A stretch of 64,000 nt of DNA. It comes from Eucalyptus grandis (lineage: Eukaryota > Streptophyta > Magnoliopsida > Myrtales > Myrtaceae). Under the pieces are notes generated by a model. That model was not told the DNA's origin and made no database searches. It saw nothing but the letters and a program-made list of their open reading frames with translations. The translations under genes were made by a program, and so were the position numbers. Shown in pieces: positions 32,373 through 44,539 of the stretch. Each line of letters opens with the position of its first letter. Positions within the stretch are counted from its first letter, which is position 1. Location: positions 43,718,196 to 43,782,195 of the forward strand of contig NC_052618.1 of the NCBI RefSeq assembly GCF_016545825.1, read 5' to 3'.

Positions 32373-33990
32373 GAAAGCAAAGAAACCGGCCCAAAAGGGA
32401 CTATAATCATCGATAAATCCAATACATGAATCAATGACTCACTCACTCTGCTATAGGGGTGAGCACGGTCCAGGTTGGATTGGTCCACCCCTTAACCCTA
32501 GGACCAACTCATAAAGTATTGGTCCTCAATTTTTCAGATCAAAGACCGACTTTATTAAGCTTGGGATTGGGGACCAGACCCAATGGGTTTAGCGACAAGC
32601 AAGGTCAGCAAAGAGAGGCGAGTGGTGCGCATCGAGCAACGAGTGAGGCATCATCGAGCAGCGCAAGTGGCGAGCGTCGAGCGGCGAGCAATGTGAGCAA
32701 CCAAAAGCGAGTGAGGCAAGTGTCGAGCAGCGAGCGGGGAAGCTATTTCTTTTGATTTTGGCAAATTGAAGACTAAGAGAACGAAGAAGACAGAAGAGAA
32801 CGAGTACTAGAAAATGATACCGTGAAGAGCTATTTATGCTGTTTTGGATACTGTCAAAACTCCCCACAGAGACATTTTCCTCCTTTACCAAGGAGCCGTT
32901 TAATGTCTAAGCTATTAAAGAACAGCATAAAATTACTTGGACTCTTCACTGAGGAGCTGTTTAAATGATGTTGACATCGTTTGACTTAGGGTTTTCTCTA
33001 TATAAAAAAATTATGAATAATATATTAGATATATAATATATAATATATTTTAGATATGTTATATTTAATAAACATAGTCATGATTGGTCTAGGTTGGATA
33101 GACCCTAAACTCTTAAGATCAATGACCAACCTACATAGTATTGGTCCAGGGATCTAGGACCAATGACTGACCAGTCCCCTTGGGAATCATACTAGAATCG
33201 GCAAGGTTGGGTTGGTCCAAGGTCGGTCCAAGGTTGACCCAAGATTAATGCTCACCTCTGCTCTGCTAGAGTAGGAAACTAAATCCACAGCATTTGATAA
33301 TATTTCCCCATGATTGTATTCTTAAGGAGAAGTTCCAGGACCAATTTCACCAAGAAAATGCCAAGGATCGTGCATAAGATTGCTTTGGCCATGTGCCTGT
33401 GCCTATGCGTGCCCTGTAGAATCACCTCCAAGTCGATCAACTGCAACCCATTACGTCCATTAGTTCGAGAGTGCCTCTACAGATATACAACTTGAAACTA
33501 AGCCTTTGAATGTTGATTATCCAATTAACAGCTTTACGCGGGCAAGTCTGGTGAAAATAGGAATTGCCTCTTTTTCCCGTTCCCACCAAAAGCCACATGG
33601 TAAATCAACAAGCTACTCGGCCCCCTTCCATCAATACATCAAGCATCAAAAGTTTGGGCTTCGACTTGAACTGCATTGAAAAGTCTTGAGCCCACAATAG
33701 TAGTAATATTCAACTTCATTTTGATTTTATCCACAAGAAATTGAGCCACTAGTCCTCTTCTTGCTCTCCATCGCAGCAGCTCTTAATTTTTGCCCCAGAA
33801 TGCCCCGATGTGAATTAGGCTTTAAAGAAGAGGAGAAATTTTGCTTGATTTGTCCCCAATAATTTGCAGCAAACATGTGTAGTTACATTGTTTAGGGCAT
33901 TTATGCTAAAATATTGCCCCATTGGATCTCCAACAAGCAATGTTAGTCGAAAAAATTGTTAAAATAGTGTCCCCTCAAAATTTCGGCATC
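32373..33990. repeat. Module A, copy 2 (interrupted)
   Basis: Matches 1-760 and 53,174-53,880 on both sides of a transposon at 32,455-33,256. The + frame reading KMPRIVHKIALAMCLCLC is longest here but is broken soon after. No protein family is recognised. Confidence 0.65.
32455..33256. mobile_element. hAT-like non-autonomous element in module A
   Basis: The left end is AGGGGTGAGCACGGTCCAGG. The right end, read inverted, is AGGTGAGCATTAATCTTGGG, giving imperfect inverted termini of the GGGGTGAGCA type, which is common in plant hAT elements. An 8-bp target duplication TCTGCTAT (32,447-32,454) / TCTGCTCT (33,257-33,264) flanks it with one mismatch. The interior has a GC-richer patch of repeated GCGAGCGTCGAGCGGCGAGC words (32,600-32,740). 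Module A copies 1 and 3 lack it, which defines the borders. No transposase frame is present. Confidence 0.75.
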
Positions 33991-35033
33991 TCAAATCAGC
34001 AATCGTACTTTAGTGATCTTTTTTTACCAAAGTGAGATTGAAATGATCTATGGAAAAGTTTTGACATTAAAGTGAGCCCCAAAAGTTAGGTCAATTCTAG
34101 TGCCTTTACCCCCCATAATTGCATTTATTTTAGGGAATCAACATTTCTTGATTCTTTTGCAGAAATGATTTTTTTGATTTGTCAAAGTTTTGTAAAAATG
34201 ACTTTTGCTTGAGCGAATTTGCTATACTTTGTTCTCCGTTCACGCTCTCCTTGGAGATAATCTTGGGTGCACCAGAAACCTTGAACAAAGAAATCCATCA
34301 ACTAGGAAGCATGAACACTTTTTAGGAGCCTTCATGTCATGTCAGATATCTGACGCGTGTCTGACATATTTTTACACGCGGTTAACAGATGTTGGAAAAT
34401 CCAACACATGATCAACACTCCCAATACACGAATCCAAAATTCTGACAAATGTTTATTATCCATTTTATTGTGAATTTGAATCAAAATAATTTTAACATGT
34501 ATATATAAAAATATTCATTTGATATATAAAGTGCCGGAATTCTTTATTTTTTAAAAAATGACATGTCGGTGTGTCATATTGTATCGCATATCAGTGTCGA
34601 TGCTATTTAGTCCATTAAAATTAAGGACTCCCATTGGACTCACGTGTACCCAAATCATTTAAAATATTTTCCCTCTAGACTCCAAGGCTGGCCAACCTTG
34701 TGTGCTCTTAGGCATGCGAGATGATGTGCCCACAATTGCTAGGGATTCTCCCCTGTTAAATCTGCTTAAATGGAAAGTAGAAAGAAGTAGAACACCCCAT
34801 AAGACAAGCATTATGAAAATGCTCAATGATGAATTTGATTTCGTTCATCTGCATCGCAACATAATATAGAGCACCTAGTTAAGCAAAGAAACCCCAAATT
34901 CACACAACATAATCTCCTACTATAATGACTAACATCGGAGAATTGGAGGGGGAAAAAGACCGTATGGATAATTGTAGACTCATCGACAACTTCACTATAT
35001 AATAAGCAAATTATATGAAGATCGCTCTATAAA
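33991..35033. repeat. Module B spacer, copy 4
   Basis: Conserved spacer. It contains a unit-5-specific insertion (about 34,310-34,610) with CGCGTGTCTGACATATT and CATATCAGTGTCGATG words that recalls dispersed plant repeats. It otherwise matches 900-1,584. No gene is seen. Confidence 0.5.
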
Positions 35034-35770
35034 AAAGGAAAAATGACATAATAATCATTAAACATTGACTAACGTGTAATCTCATTCTTTGGATTTTTAA
35101 TTTGATCAATATATGCTTTGAATAATTCATAAATATTCAATATAATATCTTAAACTTTTAATTTGTTTAATATAGACTTTCAACTTTTCATAAAAATGTC
35201 AAATCAGTCCTTTGATCTATTCTACGCCATCGCACAAATTTTTTAATATATTTTCATTTTAATCCATTTTCTAAATCAACAAAAACTATGATATCTTTTC
35301 ATTACTTGTTTTGCACCTTTTTGGTTTTTATAAATATTATGATAGTTCCATTTGAGCATATTTTAGTTTGTAGTCTCTGTGATAGTAAATATAAACCTCA
35401 TGTAGAGTTATATTGGGTCAATGTTTCTACTACGACATTGAGGGTAGATTTGGGTCACAAGTACTAGTTTGGCTATATTCATGAGGTAAAAACCTAGTTT
35501 GGGGTAAATGTATCATGCAAGCACTAGTTTGAAATTTTTCATAGTATTATCCCATTTAAGAATAAGTGTCTTCATAAGGATTTATAAAATCAATATTTTT
35601 TATCTATGGATAACTGTTTTATATTAATCTGAATCTCAATTTTTTTTTTTTTTTGCATTTTCTTAATTAAATTTGTATAGTAGAAAATTAATATAGCTGG
35701 AATATCAACTTGGTACTACAGTAAATAAGGTTCTACTGTAATTAATGTGGAACTATTGTAATATTTATAA

Positions 35771-36282
35771 GGGTTAATACCCTGAAAAACCCCAAACTGG
35801 TACACTTGTGACAAATTTACTCAAAACTATTTTTTTTACCATCAAAAACCCCAAACTGGTATACCTTTGACAAATTTACCCCAAACCGATACACTTGTGA
35901 CAAATTTACCCTCTGTTAGTTTTTGTTAAATTTTATAGTGAAATTATTAAGTTAAATGACACGTGACAGTTGACCAGTATATTAATTTGGGATTTTATGC
36001 TCCATTTGTCACAATTTATAATTTTTGTGATTTTTTTATGGTATTAATCCAATTTAGCGAAGGGTATATTTGTCACAAATTTACCAGTTTTGGGGTTTTT
36101 TGCGGTTGAATAAATTAGTTTTGGGTAAATTTGTCATAAATGTACTAGTTTAGGGTTATTTTATGATCAATCGGGGTAAGTTTGTCACAAGTATATCAGT
36201 TTGAGGTTTTTCATAGTCAAAAAAATAGTTTGGGGTAAATTTGTCACAGGTATACCAGTTTGGGGTTTTTAGGTATTAACCC
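35771..36282. mobile_element. Mutator-type MITE 1 (512 bp, 9-bp TSD)
   Basis: Starts GGGTTAATACCCTG and ends with the inverse GGTATTAACCC. Inverted repeats extend about 60 bp (AAAAACCCCAAACTGGTA). The perfect 9-bp direct repeat TATTTATAA lies at 35,762-35,770 and 36,283-36,291. The interior repeats the words AAACTGGTAYAC and GACAAATTTACC in both orientations. Terminal repeats plus a 9-bp duplication point to a Mutator-family transposase acting in trans. Confidence 0.9.
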
Positions 36283-36551
36283 TATTTATAAAGACCAAAA
36301 AGATAGAAACGGTAGTAAAACAAGCCTTTTATTTATTTATTTTGGAAATTGATTGAAATGAAAAGATACTCAGAATTATGCGCAATGGTATAATAATGAA
36401 AAATTATGAATAGTATCAAATGAATATTTTAACTTTGATATAAAAAGTTGATGGACTAAATTGTAGATATTGACAGTTTATGGATTAGATTGAATATTTA
36501 GAAATGGTAAGGATCACGTTTAATAAATTAAAAATTTAGAGATAACATTAC

Positions 36552-37612
36552 GGGAAAATTTTAAATAAAGGCCTAAAGTGGAGTTATTTTTTCAAATAAG
36601 AGCCCAAAGTGGATCTTGTCTCAAAAATGAATTTGAAGTGATCAAATTCGTCTTAAATGAGGGTCCCAACTTGCCTGCTAGCCGAATTTTCACCGGTAGA
36701 CTTATTTTGGTGATCAGAGCTTGGGCAATTTTGTCAATGGGTTAAAAATAGTTAAATCAAAGATCCCAAATTGATGCTCGCAAACCATGTGTGTTTGAGT
36801 GATCCTAACTAGTAACTACACCAAAAGAATTCTTGTACTCTTGATACTTCGGTCAACAAAGAATTTTTCAACAAGACGCTTTACAAAAAGTTGGTTTTGG
36901 TTTGCTTCGGAAAGCAAATGAATACTTCAATTCAAGTCATAAACTGAATTGGTTTAAAGCAAAAACCAAAATCAATTTGATCTCAAGCCCAGTGTTAAAT
37001 ACATGCTTCTCTTTCCTTCAAAGACTTCCTTTCGAGCCTATCTTCGCCTCTCTCTTTTTCTGGAGAAACTGTTACTGCTATCAAGCTGAGAAGCTTGGAG
37101 AAGTGGCAAAAGAGGCCAAGGAGAGGCTTGGGACACAGAGGGGAGAGGATTCATGTTAAAACAACCCTAACTTCTTTGATTGGGATCAAAATAGAATGTT
37201 TTGGACAAAACCAATTTGGGATCTTTCTGTTTTAATTGAGAGAAAAATCTATAGAGAGAATTCAAGAGCAGAGATGATTCTCTCAGATTTGGTTGGCAGA
37301 AAAATTTAGAGAGAGAACTAGCATTGAGAATTGAAGAGCAACGTGGAAAAAAAGAAAATTCGTGAAGAGCTCTAGAATCCAATTTGGGATCTTTGATTTA
37401 CCTATTTTTTTACCTAGTTACAATATTTGGACAAAATTGCCCACGATCTAATCGCTAGAATAACTTTACTAGAGGAAATTTGGCTAGACGACAAATTGGG
37501 GCTCTCATTTGAGATAAATTTGACAAATTCAGACCCATTTTGAGATAATGTTCACTCTAGATTCTTATTTGAGAAAACGGCTCCACTTTAGGCCATTATT
37601 TGAAATTTTCCC
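36552..37612. mobile_element. Mutator-type MITE 2 (1,061 bp, 9-bp TSD)
   Basis: Starts GGGAAAATTTTAAATAAAGG and ends CATTATTTGAAATTTTCCC. The inverted similarity runs about 90 bp (GGCCTAAAGTGGAG). The perfect 9-bp direct repeat TAACATTAC lies at 36,543-36,551 and 37,613-37,621. The interior includes an 85-codon + frame (36,902-37,159) and a 71-codon - frame (37,167-37,382), neither recognised, plus a duplicated CCAATTTGGGATCTTT word. Captured host sequence is possible but unproven. Confidence 0.9.
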
Positions 37613-37800
37613 TAACATTACGCATCTAGCCAAAATTTAGAAACTATTACTGTCTTTTTCCCTTAAAAAATAAAACTAAAAGAATAATTGAATACCGCCT
37701 GATAGAAATGTTGATATAACCATATTCTACATATCGAAAGACAGAGACATGAAATTTAGACATCTTTAGTGAATTTTTTTATTTGTATCTTTTGCGAGAG

Positions 37801-37828
37801 TTTTTTTTTTTTTTTTTTTTGGGTTAGA
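37801..37828 (-). mobile_element. Minimal retroposon tail at the SINE target site
   Basis: Twenty T's plus GGGTTAGA, flanked by TCTTTTGCGAGAG (37,788-37,800) and TCTTTCACGAGAG (37,829-37,841), which are imperfect copies of one target word. This is the position homologous to the SINE insertion at 2,717 in unit 1. It reads as a severely 5'-truncated poly(A) retroposon on the - strand. Confidence 0.55.
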
Positions 37829-38097
37829 TCTTTCACGAGAGTTGAGTTGCTAGATATTGCTTGTTATTTGATATATATCAACAAATTCAGTGAAAAATTT
37901 ATTGCATGCTAAAGTTGTCTTTCTGCTCAAGTTTCAGCTCCATCCTGGTATCTTCTAAGAAAGAGTTGACTAAAGACTAAAATAATTGAATTAGAAATCT
38001 GGTGTTTTTATTATTAAAGGCAAAAGTATAATCCTATCTTTTCTTAAGAAAGAAGAAAAACCGCCAGAGTTTCCCCATTTTTAGGAGCAGACACAGA

Positions 38098-38934
38098 GGG
38101 GGTGCATGATAACCAAAATTTCTGTTTCATAAATAATTTTTCTATTCAAAACCTATTTATGGAATAGAAACCTGTTTAATAAACCTACTTAGTTTTTCTA
38201 TTTTGAAATAGATATCTATTCCAAAAATTGATTTGGAAGAGAAATCGAAATAATTTCTCCCACTAAACCTTAATTTTGGTGAGTCCTCCCTCATCTCCTC
38301 TACGTCTCTGCATCCTCCTCCTCCTCCTCCTCCTCCGCCTCTCATCATTTTATTAAAAATAAAAATAAATAAAAATAAATATATTCATTTTATTCATTTA
38401 AAAATAAAAAAATTATTAAAAAATTATTAAAAATAAGTTATTAAAAATAAATAAATTATTTTTTATTTTTAGGTTATTAAAATAAATTTATTAAAAATAA
38501 TTTATTTATGATAAATAAAAATAAATTATTTTTATTTGCTTGAGTGTTTTGCCAAATAAATTTTTTTTATTTTTATTCATTTTAAAATAAATTTATTCGT
38601 AAAATAAAATAAAATAGAATAAATAAAATTTTTTAAGGATATTTTTATTTTATTTTTTTATGATTTATTTTAGTTTATTTTATTCTTTATTTTTTTGTTA
38701 CTAATTCATTTTTATTTTTATTTTTTATATTAAAGGTCGTCGGTCGTCGTCGCGCCGCCGTCCAAAAAATGAAGAAATTTTGTGTCGTTATCAAACGAAT
38801 TTCTATTTTTAAAGTAGAAATTTTTGTGTCGTTATCAAACGGTTATTTTTGCTAGAAACTCTTTTAGAAATAGAAATAGAAAAATTTATTTTTTCCAAAA
38901 CTATTTTTGAAAGAATGGTTGTCATGCGCGCCCA
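38098..38934. mobile_element. hAT-like MITE in the THUMP copy 5 promoter
   Basis: Interrupts the flank between GGAGCAGACACAGAG and AAGCTTGAACTGG, which are contiguous in other copies. Ends are GGGTGCATGATAACCA and, inverted, GGGCGCGCATGACAACCA. The interior is very AT-rich (AAATAAAAATAAAT tracts), with a CTC repeat at about 38,312-38,336 and a repeated 'GTGTCGTTATCAAACG' word near the right end. Target repeats are decayed. No transposase is present. Confidence 0.7.
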
Positions 38935-39634
38935 AAGCTTGAACTGGATTATGGAATAGACACGGAGAGGAGAAAAGGGGAATGGAAGAAGAAGACAACA
39001 TGGATGAAGAAGCGAAGAAAAAGAAGACGCCGATGACGCCATGGGAGCAGCGAGCAGCCGTCAACAGCATCCCTCGCTTCGACTTCAACGCTCCCTCTTC
39101 CCTCCTTCGACACTCGCAGTCGGGCTTCCTCATCACCTGTACCATCAGCGAATCATCTCCCCTTCGCTTTCTTAGTTGTCAATTTGGTGATTGAATCTTG
39201 GGTTAATGGCTTGTTGTTTTTTTTGCTCCTTTTTCCTTTCATCAGAGAGGGAGAAGAGCGCCATCAAAGAAGCCACGTGCCTCCTTGAAAAGGTCTGATT
39301 GCCTTCTTAAAGTTGAACGTTATAAGCGTTACCGAAAGAGATGCTACATAACGTATTTGAGTAACTGTGTGGTTCATTTATGCTTGGAGCTTAAAAGTGA
39401 AGAATTAGGTCTCCTTTGAATAAGTGTTATTGCTTTGATTAGTGATATCCTGATCCTAGGCTGGTTCTTGTGGAAGTAATTTGAATTAGCTCAATGAAAT
39501 GGGTCTTCCTTTTCCTACTTCGGATAGTGAAATTTCCATCGTCCTTAGCATTGTTATGGATGCTCTTGCAGTAATGCGGTACATTGCTGCTAGGAAGAGT
39601 GCGGGGGTACATTGCTGCTAAGAGAAGGAAAGTA

Positions 39635-39943
39635 TGGTTGGGAAGGAGTACGACACTGAACCCCTAAATCAATGCGGGACGAAGGCTGATCGGCTGATGC
39701 AAAGTTTACTGCTAAAGAGAAACTTGAAGGAAAGAACACAAAGGCCTTTGTGCTTCTTGTTTTTTGGAGGGAGAATGCGCAGGGAAGAAGACGTACGTCA
39801 CTTTTTGCCAAAAGGTGTCTTCTCTCTCTCTCTCTCCTCCCTTTTATACCTTCCCCTTCCACGGGCCCTATTCCCGTGGGCCGGGCCTTTTGGGCCCAGC
39901 ATGGGCGGACGGGCCCTAAGCCCAATATCAATTAAAACCATCA
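39635..39943 (-). repeat. 3' LTR of the copia element (309 bp)
   Basis: On the - strand it starts TGATGGTTTTAATTGATATT and ends CCTTCCCAACCA, the TG...CA type of end seen in copia LTRs. A TATA box (GGTATAAAAGGGAGG) lies at about 39,839-39,853. It is preceded by a polypurine tract GCGAGTGGGAGA (39,944-39,955). Confidence 0.75.
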
Positions 39944-39955
39944 TCTCCCACTCGC

Positions 39956-41028
39956 ACATGGTGGGCCGAACAAAATTCTCTTTACCTCTCTTCAACATTC
40001 ATACCGGTGAATAATCCGTGCGACCAGCATACTTTGAGAGCTCGTTGCCATACATCTATTAGGAATATATAGCAGCTCATAATGGGCATCACACTCCGAG
40101 TAGATTTAGTATGCATTACCCTAGATCGATCGATCACATTTATATCTCTCTTGATCTCTTTCAAACAATTATATATATATTGTATTCACAATTATGATTA
40201 TCACAAAGACAGTCATAATTGGTTAACCGGTGAATACAAAACTACAATGTGATTCTCCAAAATCGGTCTTCCTCTTTCCTTCAAACTCTCAATTTCAGTT
40301 CAGCTTGCTTTTCTAGAAATGTCCCATTAGATCGAATCAAACTCATGACCATTGGCAACATCCTAAGATAGCAAACACTAAATAGAAATCTTGAGAATAA
40401 GTAAGAGTCATGAAGGGACTAAAAATTGAGGAACTCTTTTCCTCAAGAGTCTCACACGACATAAAAAGTTGAGATCAAACTTTTGCCACTCTTATTGGTC
40501 GTCTCATGCATACGTAGTATGAAATACATATTACGGTATTAACTCATTTCCCATGGAGCGTATGTCTACGCCTTTCAATACCGTACGAGATGATAGTTCA
40601 GACATACCCAATGTCTAACTTGAGTTCATATATCTACTCATTTACAAAATTCATCATAACTCACATCTGGCATCTTAGACAAATAAAGTAAAATATGTGG
40701 GGTATTTTACTTTCGGACATCGTAAGTATTATGTCCTCATCTTAACACTTAGTTAAGGCGACATACGTGTTTTAAGCTTGAGCTCTCGATTATCACCTAG
40801 ATAATAAGCTTAAAACAGTCTCATCTCTATTTATCACACAAGAAATAGAGGCGATTACCCGTGTGAGTGGGCTAATCTTATATCTGTCTGACATACTTCT
40901 CTTAACTTAAAGTAATGCACTGAGCATTAAGATGCATAAAGATCAAACAAAGATTCATAGGCATTAATAATGAAACAACACAAGTTCATTGATGTGAACA
41001 ACTCAGAGAAATTACAATATCCAGTACA
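39956..41028 (-). other. Non-coding tail between copia pol stop and polypurine tract
   Basis: About 1.07 kb separates the RNase H stop from the polypurine tract. Many copia elements have almost nothing here. Both strands are closed by frequent stops. It may be an extended 3' leader of this lineage, a dead extra ORF, or a nested insertion. No terminal repeats were seen. Confidence 0.5.
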
Positions 41029-42540
41029 TCAGACTCTACGCAATCCTAGAGATTTTACATGACCACAAAACACATCTCTAGGTATTGGCTTTGTCATAGG
41101 ATCTGCTACCATTCTATGCGTAGATATGTACTGTAAGTTCACATCCTTTCGTGCAACCATATCTTTCACAAAGTTATATTTGGTATCTATATGTTTAGTC
41201 TTGCCATGATACTTTGGATCTTTGGTGTACGCTATAGCTGCTTGGCTATCACAGTTAACCAACAATGGATTTGCAGCTTTCTCATTAACACATAAATGAT
41301 CCAAAAATCTCTTAAGCCAAACTCCTTCTTGTACCGCTACTGATAATGCCACGAACTCATTTTTCATCGTGGACAAGGCTATACACTTTTGTTTCTTACT
41401 GCTCCAACACATGGTGCCATTATTCGGTAAGAGAACAAACCTAGAGGTAGATTTCCTTTCATTTAAATCTCCTCCCCAATCAACATCAGAATAGCCTTAA
41501 AGTCGCAGATCCTTCCCATAATAACTCAACGTATAATCAGCAGTCCACTTTAGATACCTCAGTATTTTTTTAACGGCTTTCCAATGTGCTTGACATGGAT
41601 TGGATTGGTATCTTTTCACCATTCCAACTGCAAAACATATGTCAGGTCTTGTACACATCATAGTGTACATCAAGCTTCCAACAGACACTAGCATAAGGAA
41701 CATCTTTCATTTGTTCCTTCTCTTTGGAGTCCTTGGACACAAATCTATGGCTCAATCCTTCACATTTTGCAATAGGAGTGTCTATGGGTTCGCAATCTTG
41801 AAATCTTAACTCCAAGAATGTATGCAACATCACCCATGTCTTTTATATCAAAGTTGGAAGATAACCAATTCTTCACAGTATTAACAAACTCCATATTGCT
41901 TCCGGCAATCAGTATATCATCAACATATAATGATATGATCACAAATTGATCATTGGATCTTTTGATATACACATAATGATCCTCATCTATCATTGTAAAG
42001 TCATATGCCATTATGGCATTATGAAAACGTATATATCATTGTCTTGACGACTGCTTAAGACCATATATCGACCCCCAAAGTCGACATACCTTTTCTTCTT
42101 GGCCTTTCACTATGAAACCAACAGGTTGTTCCATATTTATTTATTCCTCTAATTCTCCATTGAGGAAAGCGCCTTTACATCCATTTGATGTAACTCAAGA
42201 TCCAGACTAGCCACTATTGCCGAATAATGCGAATCGAGGTAAATCTCAATACGGAGAAAATGTATCTTCATAATCAATATCTTCCTATTGATTATACCCC
42301 TTCGCCACAAGGTGAGCCTTATGCCTTTCTATCGAGCTATCAGCCTTTCGCTTTATTTTGAGAACCCACTTGTTCCCAATAGCTCTGCGTCCCTTTTGGA
42401 AGATCAACCAGTTCCCAGACTTGGTTTGACTTCATTGACTCCATCTCCTCTTTTATTGCATTAATCCATTTTTCCTTATTAGGGCAATTCAGAGCCTCAT
42501 TAATATTTCTTGGCTCATCCTCATCTTGTGGAGCAACCAT
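41029..42540 (-). pseudogene. Copia reverse transcriptase and RNase H remnant
   Basis: RNase H is 41,029-41,412: SSKKQKCIALSTMKNEFVAL, then the copia-typical DSQAAIAYTKDPKYHGKTKH and IDTKYNFVKD. Reverse transcriptase pieces include the catalytic YVDD box (SLYVDDILIAGSNMEF, 41,760-42,011) and MYTMMCTRPDICFAVGMV. The N-terminal part is EALNCPNKEKWINAIKEEME with NQVWELVDLPKG (42,340-42,540). Frameshifts and stops separate the pieces. Confidence 0.88.
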
Positions 42541-43199
42541 AAAAGTTTCCTTTTCAATGTCAAAACATCGACGGGGAATACTTTGGCGACTTGTTCACCG
42601 TATGAGAGATTGTACACTTAGCACATCATTCCCCATTATGTCCTGAGGAATTAGGTAATGATGATGGACAGTGCCGCAGTGAGAATGAGTTGAATTCAAT
42701 TCATCACATCTCATATTGCTCCCACTTGGATGAACTCCATTAATATCATTATCTTGATCCAAGGTTTCAAATAGGAAGTAATCTTCCATTATTTTGCCCT
42801 TCTTAGGAAATTCATCCACTAAGAATGTGACATCCCGTGATTCAAAATTCAGTTATTCTCCCACTTTCCTGCTCACCTATGAACACATATCCTTTCGAGT
42901 GTTCGGAGTATCTCATTAAAATACTCTACTTTTATCTGGGACTCAATTTCCCAAACTTGTGAGAGGACATATGAGTATAGGTAGCATAACCCCATGGCTT
43001 AAGTAAACTTAAGTCCGGTTTCTACCTATCCATAACTCATATGGAGTGGAACTAACTGATTTGGAAGGCACCCGGTTAAGTATTTAGGCAGTAGTTAACA
43101 ACGCATCACTCCATAAAAGTGATATGTAAGTTAGCATACGCCATCATGGACCTAACCATTTCCAGTAGGGTTCTGTTTCTTCTCTCTGCAACACCATTT

Positions 43200-44539
43200 T
43201 GTTGAAGAGTATATGGAATAGACAATTGTATTTCTATTCCTTTTCACCACATAATTTTCTAAACTCATCAGATAAATATTATCGACCTCGATCGGATCTA
43301 AATGCTTTTATTTTCTTGTCTAATTGATTTTATGTTAGGTTCATAAACCTTCTGAAACAACTTATGCTTCAGATTCATGAGAAATCAAATAGACACATCC
43401 GAATCGAGTATAATCATCTATTAAAAGTGATGAAGTAAACAGTCCCATGCCTTCCTCTCATATTCACTGAACCACAAACGTCATAATGGATTAAATGCAA
43501 AGGAACGTTAGCTCTTTTACCTTTTCCAAATGGTTTCCTTGTCATTTTTCCCTTCTAGGCAATGCTTACATATGGACAAATCAACTTATTCAATATTGCC
43601 CAACAAGCCCTCTTTGGCTAGTCTATTCATATGTTGTTGGCCAATATGACCAAGTCTAACATGCCACACATTCACATTATTATCACATGAAATAAAAGAC
43701 GTGAAACAAGGGAATAACATATTGACATCACCACAGTCAACATTTAGTACAATAAAACCATTCAGTAAGTGACCACAACCATAGTAGTTTGTATCTAAAC
43801 ACAAATCTACACCTCTATTATGGAAGTTCATATAAAAACCAAGCTTGACCAACACCAAAACAGACATTTAAATTTCGACGAATCTCTAGAGCATATAGAA
43901 CATCAAGATGCGTCCACCATGCATGTTCAATTGGCGGTGCCAATCCCTTTAACTTCAACTCGGAGTTATTTCCAATATAGATCCACTTAGTTCTAATTGG
44001 TATCGTCGGAATTCCATGAAGGATCCTCTATCATTTGCTACATGGTCTGTCGCTCCTGAATCTACATTCCACAAAGGATTGGATTCAGCCTATAATGCAG
44101 AACTTGACACATAAGCAAAGTTCTCAAATGTACAAAATGTGTATTCCTTCTTTGGCTCACGACAGTCGCAAGTATAGTGACCTTTCTTGTCACAGTTGTA
44201 ACATTTCACCCTTGATATTTTCTTCACTTGAGGACGTTTTCCTCTCTTGTGTTGGTTAACTCTTGATTTCCTGCAATAAGGACTTGATCCTTTGCATTCC
44301 CACATATTGAACGAATCAATACGTTTGCGCTTCTAGCACAAAGCCCTTTCTGAGCTAGAACCAGCATTGAAAATATCTATTTTCAGCTCACATGCCGTCA
44401 AGCGGTCCTCTACCAGCTCAAGGTGGCGCACAGCATCCTCAAGATCTTCCATAACATGGTCAAGAGCTACTAGTGCTTCTTGCTTTTCCAGCACATATTG
44501 AATCTTCATATTCAATATTTCACAATTGTAGCCGTTCAT
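43200..44539 (-). pseudogene. Copia gag and integrase remnant
   Basis: The gag zinc knuckle CYNCDKKGHYTCDC (CX2CX4HX4C) lies in 44,090-44,305. Upstream gag coiled sequence is MNGYNCEILNMKIQYVLEK (44,333-44,539). The protease-region motif 'WNVDSGATDHVAN' is readable near 44,040 across a frameshift. The pre-integrase zinc-binding region is WHVRLGHIGQQHMNRLAKEG plus CKHCLEGKMTRKPF (about 43,540-43,690). The integrase core is shredded. The gag N-terminus is missing with the 5' end. Confidence 0.8.

Larger units (their letters stand above)
35034..37664. mobile_element. Element E, copy 5, carrying two nested MITEs
   Basis: The E element is swollen from about 1 kb to 2.6 kb by two clean insertions (35,771-36,282 and 36,552-37,612). 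Removing them restores the arrangement of copies 1 and 7. Ends are AAGGAAAAATGACATAATAA at the left and TACTGTCTTTTTCCCTT at the right. Confidence 0.65.

Noticed and set aside
39956..41028. Envelope-like third ORF of the copia element
   Set aside because: No frame longer than about 60 codons and no membrane or coiled segment on the - strand.
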